The notes: a model not told the origin generated them from the letters alone. Positions 1-7,729 are shown, counted from the first letter of the stretch. The stretch is 39,822 bases of DNA from JBFEUI01 sp041547565 (GCA_041547565.1 JBFEUI010000014.1:1-39822); one strand, 5' to 3'. Program-made: numbers and translations.

Positions 1-728
1 GCCCGGTGCTTGCGTACAATATCGTGCAGTTCCTTGGGGCTGAGATTGACGCGTGCCAGCACTTCCATGGTATCGGCGGTGCCGGCCGGCGAGGTGATGG
101 CGCGGCTTGATGTCTTGGGCATCAGCATGCCGTGCGCGGCGACAATGGGGACCACCACCATGCTGGTGCGGTTGCCGGGTATGCCGCCGATGCAGTGTTT
201 GTCGACCACCGGGGCATCGTGCCAGTCGAGACGTGAACCGGACTCGGTCATGGCACGGGTCAGGTGCAGGATCTCTTCGCGGTCCAGGTTGTTCTGGCCG
301 GAGGCGACCAGGAAGGCGGCCATCTCCATTTTGGAGTAACGGTTGTGGATGATGTCGCTGGTAATTTTCTGGAAGTCATCCAGTGTCAGGCGGTAGCCGC
401 TGATCTTTTTGCGTACCGCATCCATGGAGGCGGGCGGTTCGGCCTGTGCCACGCGCACCGGTTCGCCCTGTGCCATGTCCATCTGTTTGAAGGCCTGTTC
501 CGACAGGCCGAGTTCATCGGGTTTGATGATGGTGTCGTCGTCGACCACATTGAGCACGGCATAGATGCGGCGATTGTTTGCCGTAATCTCGATTTTTGTC
601 AGTGCCTGAAAACCCTCGGCCCGGTAAATTTCGCAGTCCCGGTGCAGGTAGGCAACATTTTCCATGTAGGTGTCGATGTCGACACGTCTGATTTTCAGGC
701 AGTCATGCTGCTTCTTTTTTGGGCTCAT
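1..728 (-). CDS. Long-type thymidine/AMP phosphorylase, 3' part outside window
   Basis: I read 242 codons on the minus strand from ATG at 728 without a stop; the gene runs off the left edge, so the C-terminal half is missing. The protein shows the nucleoside-phosphorylase glycine-rich block DKHCIGGIPGN (phosphate/nucleoside site) and the following TSSRAITSPAGTADTMEVL segment, typical of the roughly 500-residue class that includes archaeal AMP phosphorylases and bacterial 'putative thymidine phosphorylases'. Residues 1-90 form the extra N-terminal domain found in that class and absent from classical DeoA. Family role: phosphorolysis of a nucleoside or nucleoside 5'-monophosphate to base plus ribose (phosphate). 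No Shine-Dalgarno is visible before this ATG. AMP versus thymidine specificity cannot be decided from this fragment. Confidence 0.85.
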   Translation of the reverse strand, partial: MSPKKKQHDCLKIRRVDIDTYMENVAYLHRDCEIYRAEGFQALTKIEITANNRRIYAVLNVVDDDTIIKPDELGLSEQAFKQMDMAQGEPVRVAQAEPPASMDAVRKKISGYRLTLDDFQKITSDIIHNRYSKMEMAAFLVASGQNNLDREEILHLTRAMTESGSRLDWHDAPVVDKHCIGGIPGNRTSMVVVPIVAAHGMLMPKTSSRAITSPAGTADTMEVLARVNLSPKELHDIVRKHR

Positions 729-775
729 ATGAACACGTTAGCAGAGCCGGGGGGAGGGGGCTAGAGGTTTGAAAT

Positions 776-951
776 GTGAAGAGTGAGGCGTGGAGGGTGA
801 AGGGTGAAGAAAATCGTTAAACGTGAAAGGTGAAACGAATATAGGGCGCCCCATGGGCGCCGAACCGGCATCTGAATGGCGGGCACGGCCCGCCCTATGG
901 CCTAGTGGGTAAAGGAAAGGTGAATGGGTGAATAGGTGAAAAGTAAGGGAT
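776..951. repeat. Degenerate 7/8-bp repeat array split by a REP-like element
   Basis: On the left, units starting GTGA or GTGG begin at 776, 783, 790, 797 and 804 (exact 7-bp period), then at 823 and 830. After the hairpin element at 841-898 the array resumes with an 8-bp period: units at 912, 920, 928, 936 and 944, three of them starting GTGAA. The units are imperfect copies, not an exact tandem repeat. No coding potential is visible in 729-980. Confidence 0.7.
841..898. repeat. REP-like paired inverted hairpins (copy 1)
   Basis: Two 17-nt hairpins in inverted arrangement. The first has a perfect 7-bp stem, GGCGCCC (845-851) with loop CAT and GGGCGCC (855-861). The second has GGCGGGC (878-884), loop ACG, and GCCCGCC (888-894). 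Each stem is preceded, on its own strand, by ATAG, so the element begins ATAGGGCG and ends CGCCCTAT. This resembles REP/BIME layout: a conserved tetranucleotide next to a hairpin, with paired opposite copies. A related copy lies at 16717-16785. Confidence 0.6.
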
Positions 952-962
952 AGCATGGAGGC

Positions 963-978
963 CACTCACCCACTCACC
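963..978. repeat. Two exact octamers abutting the ABC gene stop
   Basis: CACTCACC occurs twice in exact tandem (963-970, 971-978), followed by CAC and then, on the minus strand, the TAG stop (981-983) of the ABC exporter gene. Read on the minus strand the unit is GGTGAGTG, related to the GTGAA units upstream but in opposite orientation. Confidence 0.6.
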
Positions 979-980
979 CA

Positions 981-2792
981 CTACGCCACCGCCGTAGCCT
1001 TTGACGCCTGTTCCTCCTCTTCCTGCTGTTGCAGTGCCCACATCTGTGCGTAGCGCTGGTTGTATTCCAGCAGCTCGCGGTGGCTGCCGCGTTCAACAAT
1101 TTCTCCGTGGTCCATGACCAGGATCTGATCGGCATCGACGATGGTGGAGAGGCGGTGGGCGATCACCAGCGTGGTGTGGTCAGCGGCGACCTGGCGCAGC
1201 GCATCGAGTATCGACTGCTCGGACCTGGTGTCGAGCGAGGAGGTGGCCTCGTCGAAGATCAGGATGCGCGGCTGCTTGATAATGGCGCGGGCGATGGCGA
1301 TACGCTGCTTCTCGCCGCCGGAGAGTTTCAGGCCCCGTTCGCCGACCACCGTCTGGTAACCCTCGGGCAGCGATGCAATAAAGTCGTGGATGTTGGCCGT
1401 GCGTGCCGCCTCGATTACCTCGTCCTGCGTGGCATCGGTACGGCCGTAAAGGATGTTGTGGTAGACGGTATCGTTAAACAGCACCGTGTCCTGCGGCACG
1501 ATGCCGATGGCATGGCGCAGACTGGTCTGGGTGACATCACGCACGTCCTGGCCGTTGATCAATACGCGTCCCGCCGTGACATCGTAGAACCTGAACAGCA
1601 GGCGCGAGAGGGTGGATTTTCCGGCGCCGCTGTGGCCGACCACCGCCACCTTTTTCCCCGCCGGCACGAGGAAATTCACATCGTGCAGGATGGCGCGCTC
1701 GGGCTGGTAGGCAAAGTCGACATGCTCAAAGCGTATTTCGCCCTCGCCGACCTCGAGTGGCGCTGCATCGGGCCGGTCCTTGATCTCGGGCACCTGCTGC
1801 AACAGGTGGAACATCTGCTGCATGTCTGAAAGGGCATGTTTGAGCTGACTGTAAACCACGCCGAGGAAATTCAGCGGGATGAACACCTGCAGCATAAAGG
1901 CGTTGACCAGCACCAGGTCACCCAGTGTCATGGTGCCGGCGATGACCTGCTGCGAGGCGAGGATCATGATCAGGGTCACGCCCACGGCGATCATCACGCC
2001 CTGGCCGATATTCAGCCCGGACATCGAGGTCTGGCTTTTGATCGCCGCGTCCTCCCACTCCTTGAGGGTGTCGCTGTAACGGCGGTGTTCATACGCTTCG
2101 TTGCCGAAATACTTTACCGTCTCGTAGTTGATCAGGCTGTCGATCGCCTGCGAGTTGGCCTCCGAATCCTTGGCATTCATGCGGTGGCGGAATTGCATGC
2201 GCCACTCGGTGATGAGGAAGGTGAAGATGACATAGCAGATCACCGTCACAACGGTGATCACGGCAAACCAGGCACTGTAGTTGAACAGCAGGATGCCGGT
2301 AACCAGGCCGAGTTCTACCAGGGTGGGCAGGATGCTGAACAGCATGTAGTTGAGCAGCGATGAGGCGGAACGGGTGCCGCGTTCCATATCGCGGGAGATG
2401 GCGCCGGTCTTGCGTTCCAGGTGGTAGCGCAGCGACAGTTTGTGCAGGTGGTCGAGACTCTTGAGCGAGAGCTGGCGCATGGTGCCGTGGCGCACCTTGG
2501 CGAACACCACATCGCGCAGCTCGTTGAAGGCGGAACTGCCGAAGCGCAGCAGGCCGTAGCCGACGAGCAGTGCGATGGGCAGCGCCAGCTGGCGGCCCTC
2601 GGGGTTGTCCAGCAGGTCGACGATCTCCTTCAGTGCCAGGGGGATCCCCACGGTGGCCAGTTTCGCCATCACCAGAAACAACAGCGCCAGTCCCGCACGG
2701 CCGCGATAGTTCCACAAAAACGGCACCAGGGAATGCAGCGTTCTCATGTCATTGCGCTGGTCCCTGGGTGCCTCGGTGTACTTGATGTGCAT
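981..2792 (-). CDS. Atm1-type ABC exporter (half-transporter)
   Basis: This is a 603-residue fused membrane plus ATPase half-transporter. Residues about 30-310 hold six predicted membrane helices, including the segment NYETVKYFGNEAYE, a hallmark of the Atm1/ABCB7/HMT1 branch that exports glutathione-linked sulfur or metal compounds. The ATPase domain has Walker A GHSGAGKST, signature LSGGEKQRIAIARA, Walker B ILIFDEATSSLD and the H-loop IAHRLSTI. An acidic stretch, QQQEEEEQ, lies near the C-terminus. Two start codons are possible: the annotated ATG, or an in-frame ATG 15 codons later (MRTLHS). It is transcribed away from the gene at 2958, with a palindromic site between them. By family it acts in the inner membrane as a homodimer; the substrate is inferred, not shown. 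Confidence 0.88.
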   Translation of the reverse strand: MHIKYTEAPRDQRNDMRTLHSLVPFLWNYRGRAGLALLFLVMAKLATVGIPLALKEIVDLLDNPEGRQLALPIALLVGYGLLRFGSSAFNELRDVVFAKVRHGTMRQLSLKSLDHLHKLSLRYHLERKTGAISRDMERGTRSASSLLNYMLFSILPTLVELGLVTGILLFNYSAWFAVITVVTVICYVIFTFLITEWRMQFRHRMNAKDSEANSQAIDSLINYETVKYFGNEAYEHRRYSDTLKEWEDAAIKSQTSMSGLNIGQGVMIAVGVTLIMILASQQVIAGTMTLGDLVLVNAFMLQVFIPLNFLGVVYSQLKHALSDMQQMFHLLQQVPEIKDRPDAAPLEVGEGEIRFEHVDFAYQPERAILHDVNFLVPAGKKVAVVGHSGAGKSTLSRLLFRFYDVTAGRVLINGQDVRDVTQTSLRHAIGIVPQDTVLFNDTVYHNILYGRTDATQDEVIEAARTANIHDFIASLPEGYQTVVGERGLKLSGGEKQRIAIARAIIKQPRILIFDEATSSLDTRSEQSILDALRQVAADHTTLVIAHRLSTIVDADQILVMDHGEIVERGSHRELLEYNQRYAQMWALQQQEEEEQASKATAVA

Positions 2793-2843
2793 GCTACAAA
2801 TCTACTATTTCTGGTCAAAATCTGGAAACTGTCTTGGGTAAGT

Positions 2844-2870
2844 ACCATACCATAAAACTATGGTATTGGT
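2844..2870. promoter_or_regulatory. Operator-like inverted repeat between divergent genes
   Basis: ATACCATA (2847-2854) and its exact complement TATGGTAT (2859-2866) are separated by AAAC. The arms extend to ACC (2844) and GGT (2870) with a one-base bulge. It lies in the AT-rich spacer between the minus-strand ABC exporter and the plus-strand gene at 2958, where a regulator of either could bind. The ACC...GGT ends recall MerR-family operators, but that is only a resemblance. Confidence 0.4.
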
Positions 2871-2957
2871 GCGCCGAACAATCAATGCGCTCAATTGAAG
2901 TGGGGCTGTAAACAGCTTATAAAAGAGGCTTGTAGTCTGAAGTGTATGGAGAAAGCA

Positions 2958-3233
2958 ATGGGAATGCCGACGGAAGAAGAACTCAAAACAGCCCTGGCGG
3001 AGGCGGCGCGTATGCGCGAGCAGGGGGAAGATCCGCACTTTCTGGCCAAAAGCCTGCTCAATTACACCTACCAGGTCGAACAGCTGAAGAAGGTGTTGAA
3101 GGCGGCGGACCTGTTCTACCACTCGGGCATGGCGGTGCAGGAACAGACCAACCTGAAGCGGGCCATCGAGCAGGTCAAGGAGAATATTACCCGTACCTCC
3201 GGCGATGAGGAGGAGTACTGGCTGATGCGCTAG
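2958..3233 (+). CDS. Small helical protein of unknown function
   Basis: I place the start at ATG 2958 because GGAG lies 7 nt upstream. An in-frame ATG at 2946 and an open frame back to 2895 have no ribosome site. The product has about 91 residues, is charged and mainly helical by appearance, with no signal peptide, membrane segment or Cys pairs. It begins MGMPTEEELKTAL and contains LLNYTYQVEQLKKVLKAADL, an amphipathic heptad-like stretch. Codon use matches its neighbours, so I judge it real. I do not recognise a named family. It precedes fmdB and aspS on the same strand, 78 nt upstream of fmdB. Confidence 0.6.
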   Translation: MGMPTEEELKTALAEAARMREQGEDPHFLAKSLLNYTYQVEQLKKVLKAADLFYHSGMAVQEQTNLKRAIEQVKENITRTSGDEEEYWLMR

Positions 3234-3311
3234 CCGCGTTGCCGCCCGCAGGCCGCCGGTTTATAGTTTCCCGACCCCGTTTTGACGTATATAGCGTTTT
3301 GAGGTTTTTCG

Positions 3312-3533
3312 ATGCCGATCTATGAATATGAGTGCAAGGCCTGCGGACACCGGCTGGAGGCCTTGCAGAAGATGAGTGACGAGCCGCTGCGCGAGTGCCC
3401 AGCCTGTCACGAACAGCAATTGCACAAGCTGATGTCTGCCACCGGTGGCTTTCAATTCAAGAGCAAGACCCAGAACAGCTGTCCGGCCGCCTCATCCTGC
3501 GGCAGCGGTAGCTGTCCGGCCGCCTCCCGCTAG
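3312..3533 (+). CDS. FmdB-family zinc-ribbon protein
   Basis: The 73-residue product begins MPIYEYECKACGH, the standard opening of the FmdB/CxxC_CxxC_SSSS family. Two Cys pairs, C8-x2-C11 and C29-x2-C32, would bind one zinc in a rubredoxin-like knuckle. The tail is Ser/Ala/Gly-rich with further cysteines (SCPAASSCGSGSCP). The biochemical role of the family is not settled; it is proposed to be regulatory. It sits directly before aspS, a placement seen in other proteobacteria. Confidence 0.85.
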   Translation: MPIYEYECKACGHRLEALQKMSDEPLRECPACHEQQLHKLMSATGGFQFKSKTQNSCPAASSCGSGSCPAASR

Positions 3534-3657
3534 CCTTTCAGGACACCCCGCATCCGGCCTTTAAAACGGGCTGTCGGCGCAGCGTGCAGTTGCACAGAAC
3601 GCCCGCGAGCCGTAACATTCCCGCTTTTACCCCAAGCAATGTGACAGGATTAAGGCC

Positions 3658-5451
3658 ATGCGAAGCCACTATTGTGGTCAACTCAACGAATCCCATATCG
3701 ACCAGGAGGTAGAACTCGCTGGTTGGGTACACCGCCGCCGCGACCACGGCGGGGTCATCTTTATCGACCTGCGCGACCGCGAGGGCCTTGCCCAGGTGGT
3801 CTTCGACCCCGATCTGCCTGATGTGTTCGCCACCGCCGAGAGTGTGCGCAACGAGTTCGTGCTGCATGTCAAAGGCAAGGTGCGCCTGCGTCCCGAGGGA
3901 ACCGAGAACCCGGACCTGCCGACCGGCAAGGTCGAGGTGCTGGGCCAGAGCCTGACCATCCTGAACAAATCGGAAACGCCGCCGTTCATGCTCGACATTG
4001 AGGATGACGAGGTGGGCGAGGAGCACCGCCTGCGCTACCGCTATGTCGACCTGCGCCGGCCCAAGATGCTCGAGCGCATGCGTTTTCGCTCCGAGATCAC
4101 ACGTGTATTGCGCTACTACCTGGACAACCACGGTTTCCTCGATATGGAAACCCCGATGCTGACCAAGGCCACCCCCGAGGGCGCGCGCGACTACCTGGTG
4201 CCGAGCCGCACCCATCCCGGCAATTTCTTTGCCCTGCCGCAGTCGCCGCAGATCTTCAAGCAGCTGCTGATGGTCTCCGGCATGGACCGCTACTACCAGA
4301 TCGTGCGCTGTTTCCGCGACGAGGACCTGCGTGCCGACCGCCAGCCCGAGTTCACCCAGCTCGATATCGAGACCTCTTTCCTCGACGAAGAGCAGATCAT
4401 GGGCATGATGGAGGCGATGATCCGCGAGCTGTTTGCTAACGTCCTGGAAGAACAGTTGCCCAACCCCTTCCCGCGCATGTCCTATGACGAGGCGATGGCG
4501 CGTTACGGCTCAGACAAGCCCGACCTGCGCATCCCGCTGGAGCTGGTCGAGGTGGCCGACCTGATGAAAGAGGTCGAGTTCAAGGTCTTCTCCGGCCCGG
4601 CCAACGATGCCGGCAGCCGCGTCACGGCGCTGCGTGTGCCCAAGGGCGGGGAGCTGACGCGCAAGGAGATCGACGACTACACCAAGTATGTCGGCATCTA
4701 CGGGGCCAAGGGTCTGGCTTACATCAAGATCAACGAGGTCGCCAGTGGGCGCGAGGGGATGCAGTCCCCGATCCTCAAGTTCCTGCCCGATGAGGTGATC
4801 GCCGGAATCATGGAGCGGGTCGGTGCGGAAGACGGCGACCTGGTCTTCTTCGGTGCCGACAAGGCCAAGGTCGTCAACGAGGCCCTCGGCGCGCTGCGCG
4901 TCAAGCTGGGCCACGATCTGGATATCGTCGAGCACGGCTGGCGGCCGCTGTGGGTGGTCGACTTCCCCATGTTCGAGTGGGATGAGGGCGACAACCGCTG
5001 GTACTCGCTGCACCACCCCTTCACCTCGCCCAAGGAAGAGCATATCGAGCTGCTGGAGTCCGATCCGGGCGCCTGCTACTCGCGCGCCTACGACATGGTA
5101 CTCAACGGCACCGAGCTGGGCGGCGGTTCCATGCGCATCTATCGCTCCGAGGTGCAGGAGAAGGTGTTCAAGGCGCTGGGTATCTCCGATGAGGAGGCAC
5201 AGGAGAAGTTTGGCTTCCTGCTCGAGGCGCTCAAGTACGGCTGTCCGCCGCACGGGGGACTGGCCTTCGGCCTGGATCGCCTGGTGATGCTGATGACCGG
5301 CGCCTCGTCGATTCGCGACGTGATGGCCTTCCCCAAGACCCAGAGCGCCGCGTGCATGCTGACCGAGGCCCCCTCCGGTGTCTCCCCGCAACAGCTGATC
5401 GAACTTGGCATTCGCATCGCCAAGCCGGCCAAGGAAAAGGACAGCAAATAA
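3658..5451 (+). CDS. aspS: Aspartyl-tRNA synthetase
   Basis: This 597-residue class II synthetase ligates Asp to tRNA in the cytoplasm. The N-terminal OB anticodon-binding domain (about 1-105) contains WVHRRRDHGG. Catalytic motif 2 is FRDEDLRADRQPEFTQLD and motif 3 is GGLAFGLDRLVMLM. The bacterial GAD insertion lies between them (about 290-410). Start: ATG 3658 with AGGA 8-9 nt upstream. His30 in RRRDHGG and Gly81 in RPEGTEN correspond, by my reading, to residues linked to non-discriminating AspRS (which also charges tRNA-Asn for GatCAB conversion). That specificity is an inference. Confidence 0.97.
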   Translation: MRSHYCGQLNESHIDQEVELAGWVHRRRDHGGVIFIDLRDREGLAQVVFDPDLPDVFATAESVRNEFVLHVKGKVRLRPEGTENPDLPTGKVEVLGQSLTILNKSETPPFMLDIEDDEVGEEHRLRYRYVDLRRPKMLERMRFRSEITRVLRYYLDNHGFLDMETPMLTKATPEGARDYLVPSRTHPGNFFALPQSPQIFKQLLMVSGMDRYYQIVRCFRDEDLRADRQPEFTQLDIETSFLDEEQIMGMMEAMIRELFANVLEEQLPNPFPRMSYDEAMARYGSDKPDLRIPLELVEVADLMKEVEFKVFSGPANDAGSRVTALRVPKGGELTRKEIDDYTKYVGIYGAKGLAYIKINEVASGREGMQSPILKFLPDEVIAGIMERVGAEDGDLVFFGADKAKVVNEALGALRVKLGHDLDIVEHGWRPLWVVDFPMFEWDEGDNRWYSLHHPFTSPKEEHIELLESDPGACYSRAYDMVLNGTELGGGSMRIYRSEVQEKVFKALGISDEEAQEKFGFLLEALKYGCPPHGGLAFGLDRLVMLMTGASSIRDVMAFPKTQSAACMLTEAPSGVSPQQLIELGIRIAKPAKEKDSK

Positions 5452-5458
5452 GCCTGTC

Positions 5459-5484
5459 GTCCAGGGGACTGTTGTCCCCTGGAC
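5459..5484. other. Perfect intergenic hairpin between aspS and nadA
   Basis: GTCCAGGGGAC (5459-5469), loop TGTT, and GTCCCCTGGAC (5474-5484) form a perfect 11-bp stem 8 nt after the aspS stop. No U-tract follows, so it is not a classical intrinsic terminator. It may protect the aspS mRNA 3' end or attenuate read-through into nadA. Confidence 0.6.
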
Positions 5485-5517
5485 ATCTCAACAACCTGTT
5501 GGAAACGAAAGCAATCT

Positions 5518-6618
5518 ATGACGAGCCAAGTTCTAGCCATGCAGGACTACGCCCTCCTGGACGAGGCCGAGTGTGAAGCGCGCATCCTGGCTGCCAGGGA
5601 GAAGCTGGGCAAGCGGCTGGTGATCCTGGGGCACCACTACCAGCGCGAGGAGGTGTTTCACCACTCCGACTTCAGTGGAGACTCGCTCAAGCTGTCGCGC
5701 CAGGCGGCCGGGTCGGAGGCCGAGTACATCGTCTTCTGTGGTGTGCATTTCATGGCGGAGGTGGCCGATATCCTGTCGCGTGACGACCAGGTGGCCATCC
5801 TGCCGGACATGGCCGCCGGCTGTTCCATGGCCGACATGGCCAACCTGGCCAACGTGGAACGGGCGTGGCGCGAGCTGTCCGAGGTGCTCGAGCCGGACGA
5901 GCAGGTCACGCCGGTCACCTATATCAACTCGGCGGCCGACCTGAAGGCTTTCTGCGGCCGCCACGGCGGTATCGTCTGCACCTCGTCCAACGCACAGAAG
6001 GTGCTGGAGTGGTCCTTCAATCAGCGCGAGAAGGTGTTGTTTTTTCCCGACCAGCATCTGGGCCGCAATACCGGCTATTCCATGGGGATCCCGCTCGATG
6101 AGATGGTGGTGTGGGACTTCGATCAGCCGCTGGGCGGCCTGACGCCCGAACAGATCAAACAGGCGCGTATTATCCTGTGGAAGGGCTTCTGCTCGGTACA
6201 CCAGATGTTCCAGCCCGAGCAAATAGACAAGTTCAAGGCGATCCACCCGGATGCCAAGATCATCTCCCACCCCGAATCACCGTTCGAGGTGTGCCAAAAA
6301 TCCGATCACGTCGGCTCGACGGAGATGATCATCAAGACCATTCGCGATTCGGCACCGGGCACCCGCTGGCTGGTCGGTACCGAACTGAACCTGGTCAACC
6401 GCCTGCACGAGCAGTTCAAGCACGAGGGCAAGCACATTCACTTCATGTCGCCGACCGTTTGCATGTGCTCCACCATGTTCCGCATCGACCCGCAGCACCT
6501 GGCGTGGGTACTGGAAAACCTGGCCGCGGGCAACGTGGTCAACCAGATCAAGGTGGCCCCCGATGAGGCGTCACAGGCGAAGGTGGCGCTGGAGCGGATG
6601 CTGGAAGTCTCGCCCTGA
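5518..6618 (+). CDS. nadA: Quinolinate synthase A
   Basis: This 366-residue cytoplasmic iron-sulfur enzyme condenses iminoaspartate with dihydroxyacetone phosphate to quinolinate in de novo NAD synthesis. The family blocks GHHYQREEV, HSDFSGDSL, FCGVHFMAE, PDMAAGCSMAD, VCTSSNA, TELNLVNRL and PTVCMCSTM are all present. The three [4Fe-4S] cysteines are expected in CGVHFM (C74), the GFCSVHQMF region and CMCSTM. Start is ATG 5518; an in-frame ATG at 5539 also exists. nadB is not in the window. A stable hairpin separates it from aspS. Confidence 0.96.
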   Translation: MTSQVLAMQDYALLDEAECEARILAAREKLGKRLVILGHHYQREEVFHHSDFSGDSLKLSRQAAGSEAEYIVFCGVHFMAEVADILSRDDQVAILPDMAAGCSMADMANLANVERAWRELSEVLEPDEQVTPVTYINSAADLKAFCGRHGGIVCTSSNAQKVLEWSFNQREKVLFFPDQHLGRNTGYSMGIPLDEMVVWDFDQPLGGLTPEQIKQARIILWKGFCSVHQMFQPEQIDKFKAIHPDAKIISHPESPFEVCQKSDHVGSTEMIIKTIRDSAPGTRWLVGTELNLVNRLHEQFKHEGKHIHFMSPTVCMCSTMFRIDPQHLAWVLENLAAGNVVNQIKVAPDEASQAKVALERMLEVSP

Positions 6619-6636
6619 CCTTAGGCAGGAAAAAGA

Positions 6637-6728
6637 TACAAGAGAAAAAATACAAGTTGAAAAAGACAGCTAGGCTTTGCTGTAGTTGCTCTTAGGACAT
6701 TTGTATCTTGTATCTTGAAACTTGTATC
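6637..6728. repeat. Inverted 7-bp repeat arrays around a 30-bp centre
   Basis: The left arm has units starting at 6637, 6644, 6651 and 6658, alternating TACAAG- and GAAAAA-type. The right arm has TTGTATC at 6701, 6708 and 6722 and TTGAAAC at 6715, in perfect 7-bp phase. The right arm reads as the reverse complement of the left (GATACAA). The arms flank 6671-6700. The right arm overlaps the proposed TTG start (6715) of the next gene. Confidence 0.65.
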
Positions 6729-7347
6729 TAATCATCAAACTGTCGTTCTGGTGCACGGTCTGTGGATGACCGGCCACGACATGACGCTGCTGCGCCAGCG
6801 GCTGCGTCGCTGCGGCTACGAGGTGCTGCAATTCCGCTACCGCACCGTCCATGCAGGTCTGGAGCAGAATGCTGCCGGGCTGCAGCAGTTGCTCAGCTCC
6901 ACCTCAAACGATACGGTTCACCTGGTCGGCCACAGCCTGGGCGGTCTGGTGATTCGACGCCTTCTTTCCGATTTCCCACAACAGCCACACGGGCGTATCG
7001 TCACCCTCGGCACCCCTCACCAGGGCAGCTACACGGCGCTGCGTCTTGGCAAAAACATCCTGTGCCGCCGCCTGATGGGGGAGAGTCTCTCGGCCCTGAC
7101 CGATCAGTTGCCGGCATGGCAGGGTGAGCGTGAGCTGGGCTCGCTCGCCGGGCGCCTGGCGCTGGGTTTCGGCTGGTTGGTGCCGTCACTGCCGAGGCCC
7201 AACGACGGCACGGTAACGGTCGAGGAGACGAAACTGGCGGGCATGGCCGATCACTGCGTGTTGAATGTGTCGCACATGGGGATGCTGCTTTCGGCCAGGG
7301 TGGCGCGGCAGGTGTGCCATTTTTTGAAGCATGGACGTTTCGAATAA
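6715..7347 (+). CDS. Small alpha/beta-hydrolase (esterase/lipase-like)
   Basis: The 210-residue product opens with the strand VVLVHGLWM (oxyanion-hole region). It has the nucleophile elbow GHSLGG (Ser about 73), then TLGTPHQGS, an acidic candidate in PNDGTVTVEE and a late His in NVSHMGM, giving a complete Ser-Asp/Glu-His set. The protein resembles the PGAP1/triacylglycerol-lipase-like esterases common in gammaproteobacteria. No signal peptide is seen. The only workable start is TTG at 6715, inside a heptad repeat, with AGGA about 17 nt upstream; GTG 6751 would remove the first beta strand. Substrate unknown. Confidence 0.8.
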   Translation: MKLVSNHQTVVLVHGLWMTGHDMTLLRQRLRRCGYEVLQFRYRTVHAGLEQNAAGLQQLLSSTSNDTVHLVGHSLGGLVIRRLLSDFPQQPHGRIVTLGTPHQGSYTALRLGKNILCRRLMGESLSALTDQLPAWQGERELGSLAGRLALGFGWLVPSLPRPNDGTVTVEETKLAGMADHCVLNVSHMGMLLSARVARQVCHFLKHGRFE

Positions 7348-7729
7348 ATTGGTAGGTTGTTTTCATCGGATGAAAGGCATCTTGTTACAGAGGCTGAGAG
7401 AAACTATTGCCCGCCACAAGAGTGTCAATGCTTAAAGCTACCAGGCGGGTAACTTCCTTCTTGTCTATAGCAACAAGAAGTAAGCAAAGCTACCGCGTCC
7501 TGCTCACGCCCCTCACCTACATCCATGTAGGCGAGAAACGCCATTCCGGTGCTCGCGGCCTTCAGTTTCCTTCGCTCGCCCGCTTCTTAGGGAATTAAGA
7601 GAGATGACTTATTTAACAGCCGGCGAAAAGCAGCTGAACAGTTAATGATTTTTGCCAATTTTCAGTAATAACGGGTTTATTACTTGCATCGAATTGCTGG
7701 CTGTCAGGTCCAAAGAAAGCACAAAATAG
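7348..7729. other. 382-bp spacer with repeat-like hairpins, no convincing gene
   Basis: There is a perfect 8-bp stem, CTTCTTGT (7457-7464) with ACAAGAAG (7473-7480), and a short palindrome CTACATCCATGTAG near 7520. The tract around 7480-7600 looks like a dispersed chromosomal repeat of gammaproteobacteria, judged from memory of its style rather than a match. An open frame at 7407-7598 (63 codons) has no ribosome site and odd composition; I do not call it. Confidence 0.35.

Noticed and set aside
264..764. 166-codon plus-strand open frame at the left edge
   Set aside because: It is antisense to the phosphorylase gene, whose conserved motifs are clear on the minus strand.
776..984. CRISPR array
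   Set aside because: Units of 7-8 bp without spacers of 30-40 bp, and no cas genes.
7407..7598. 63-codon open frame in the spacer before yebC
   Set aside because: No ribosome site, and the translation looks like a spurious product of a repeat.
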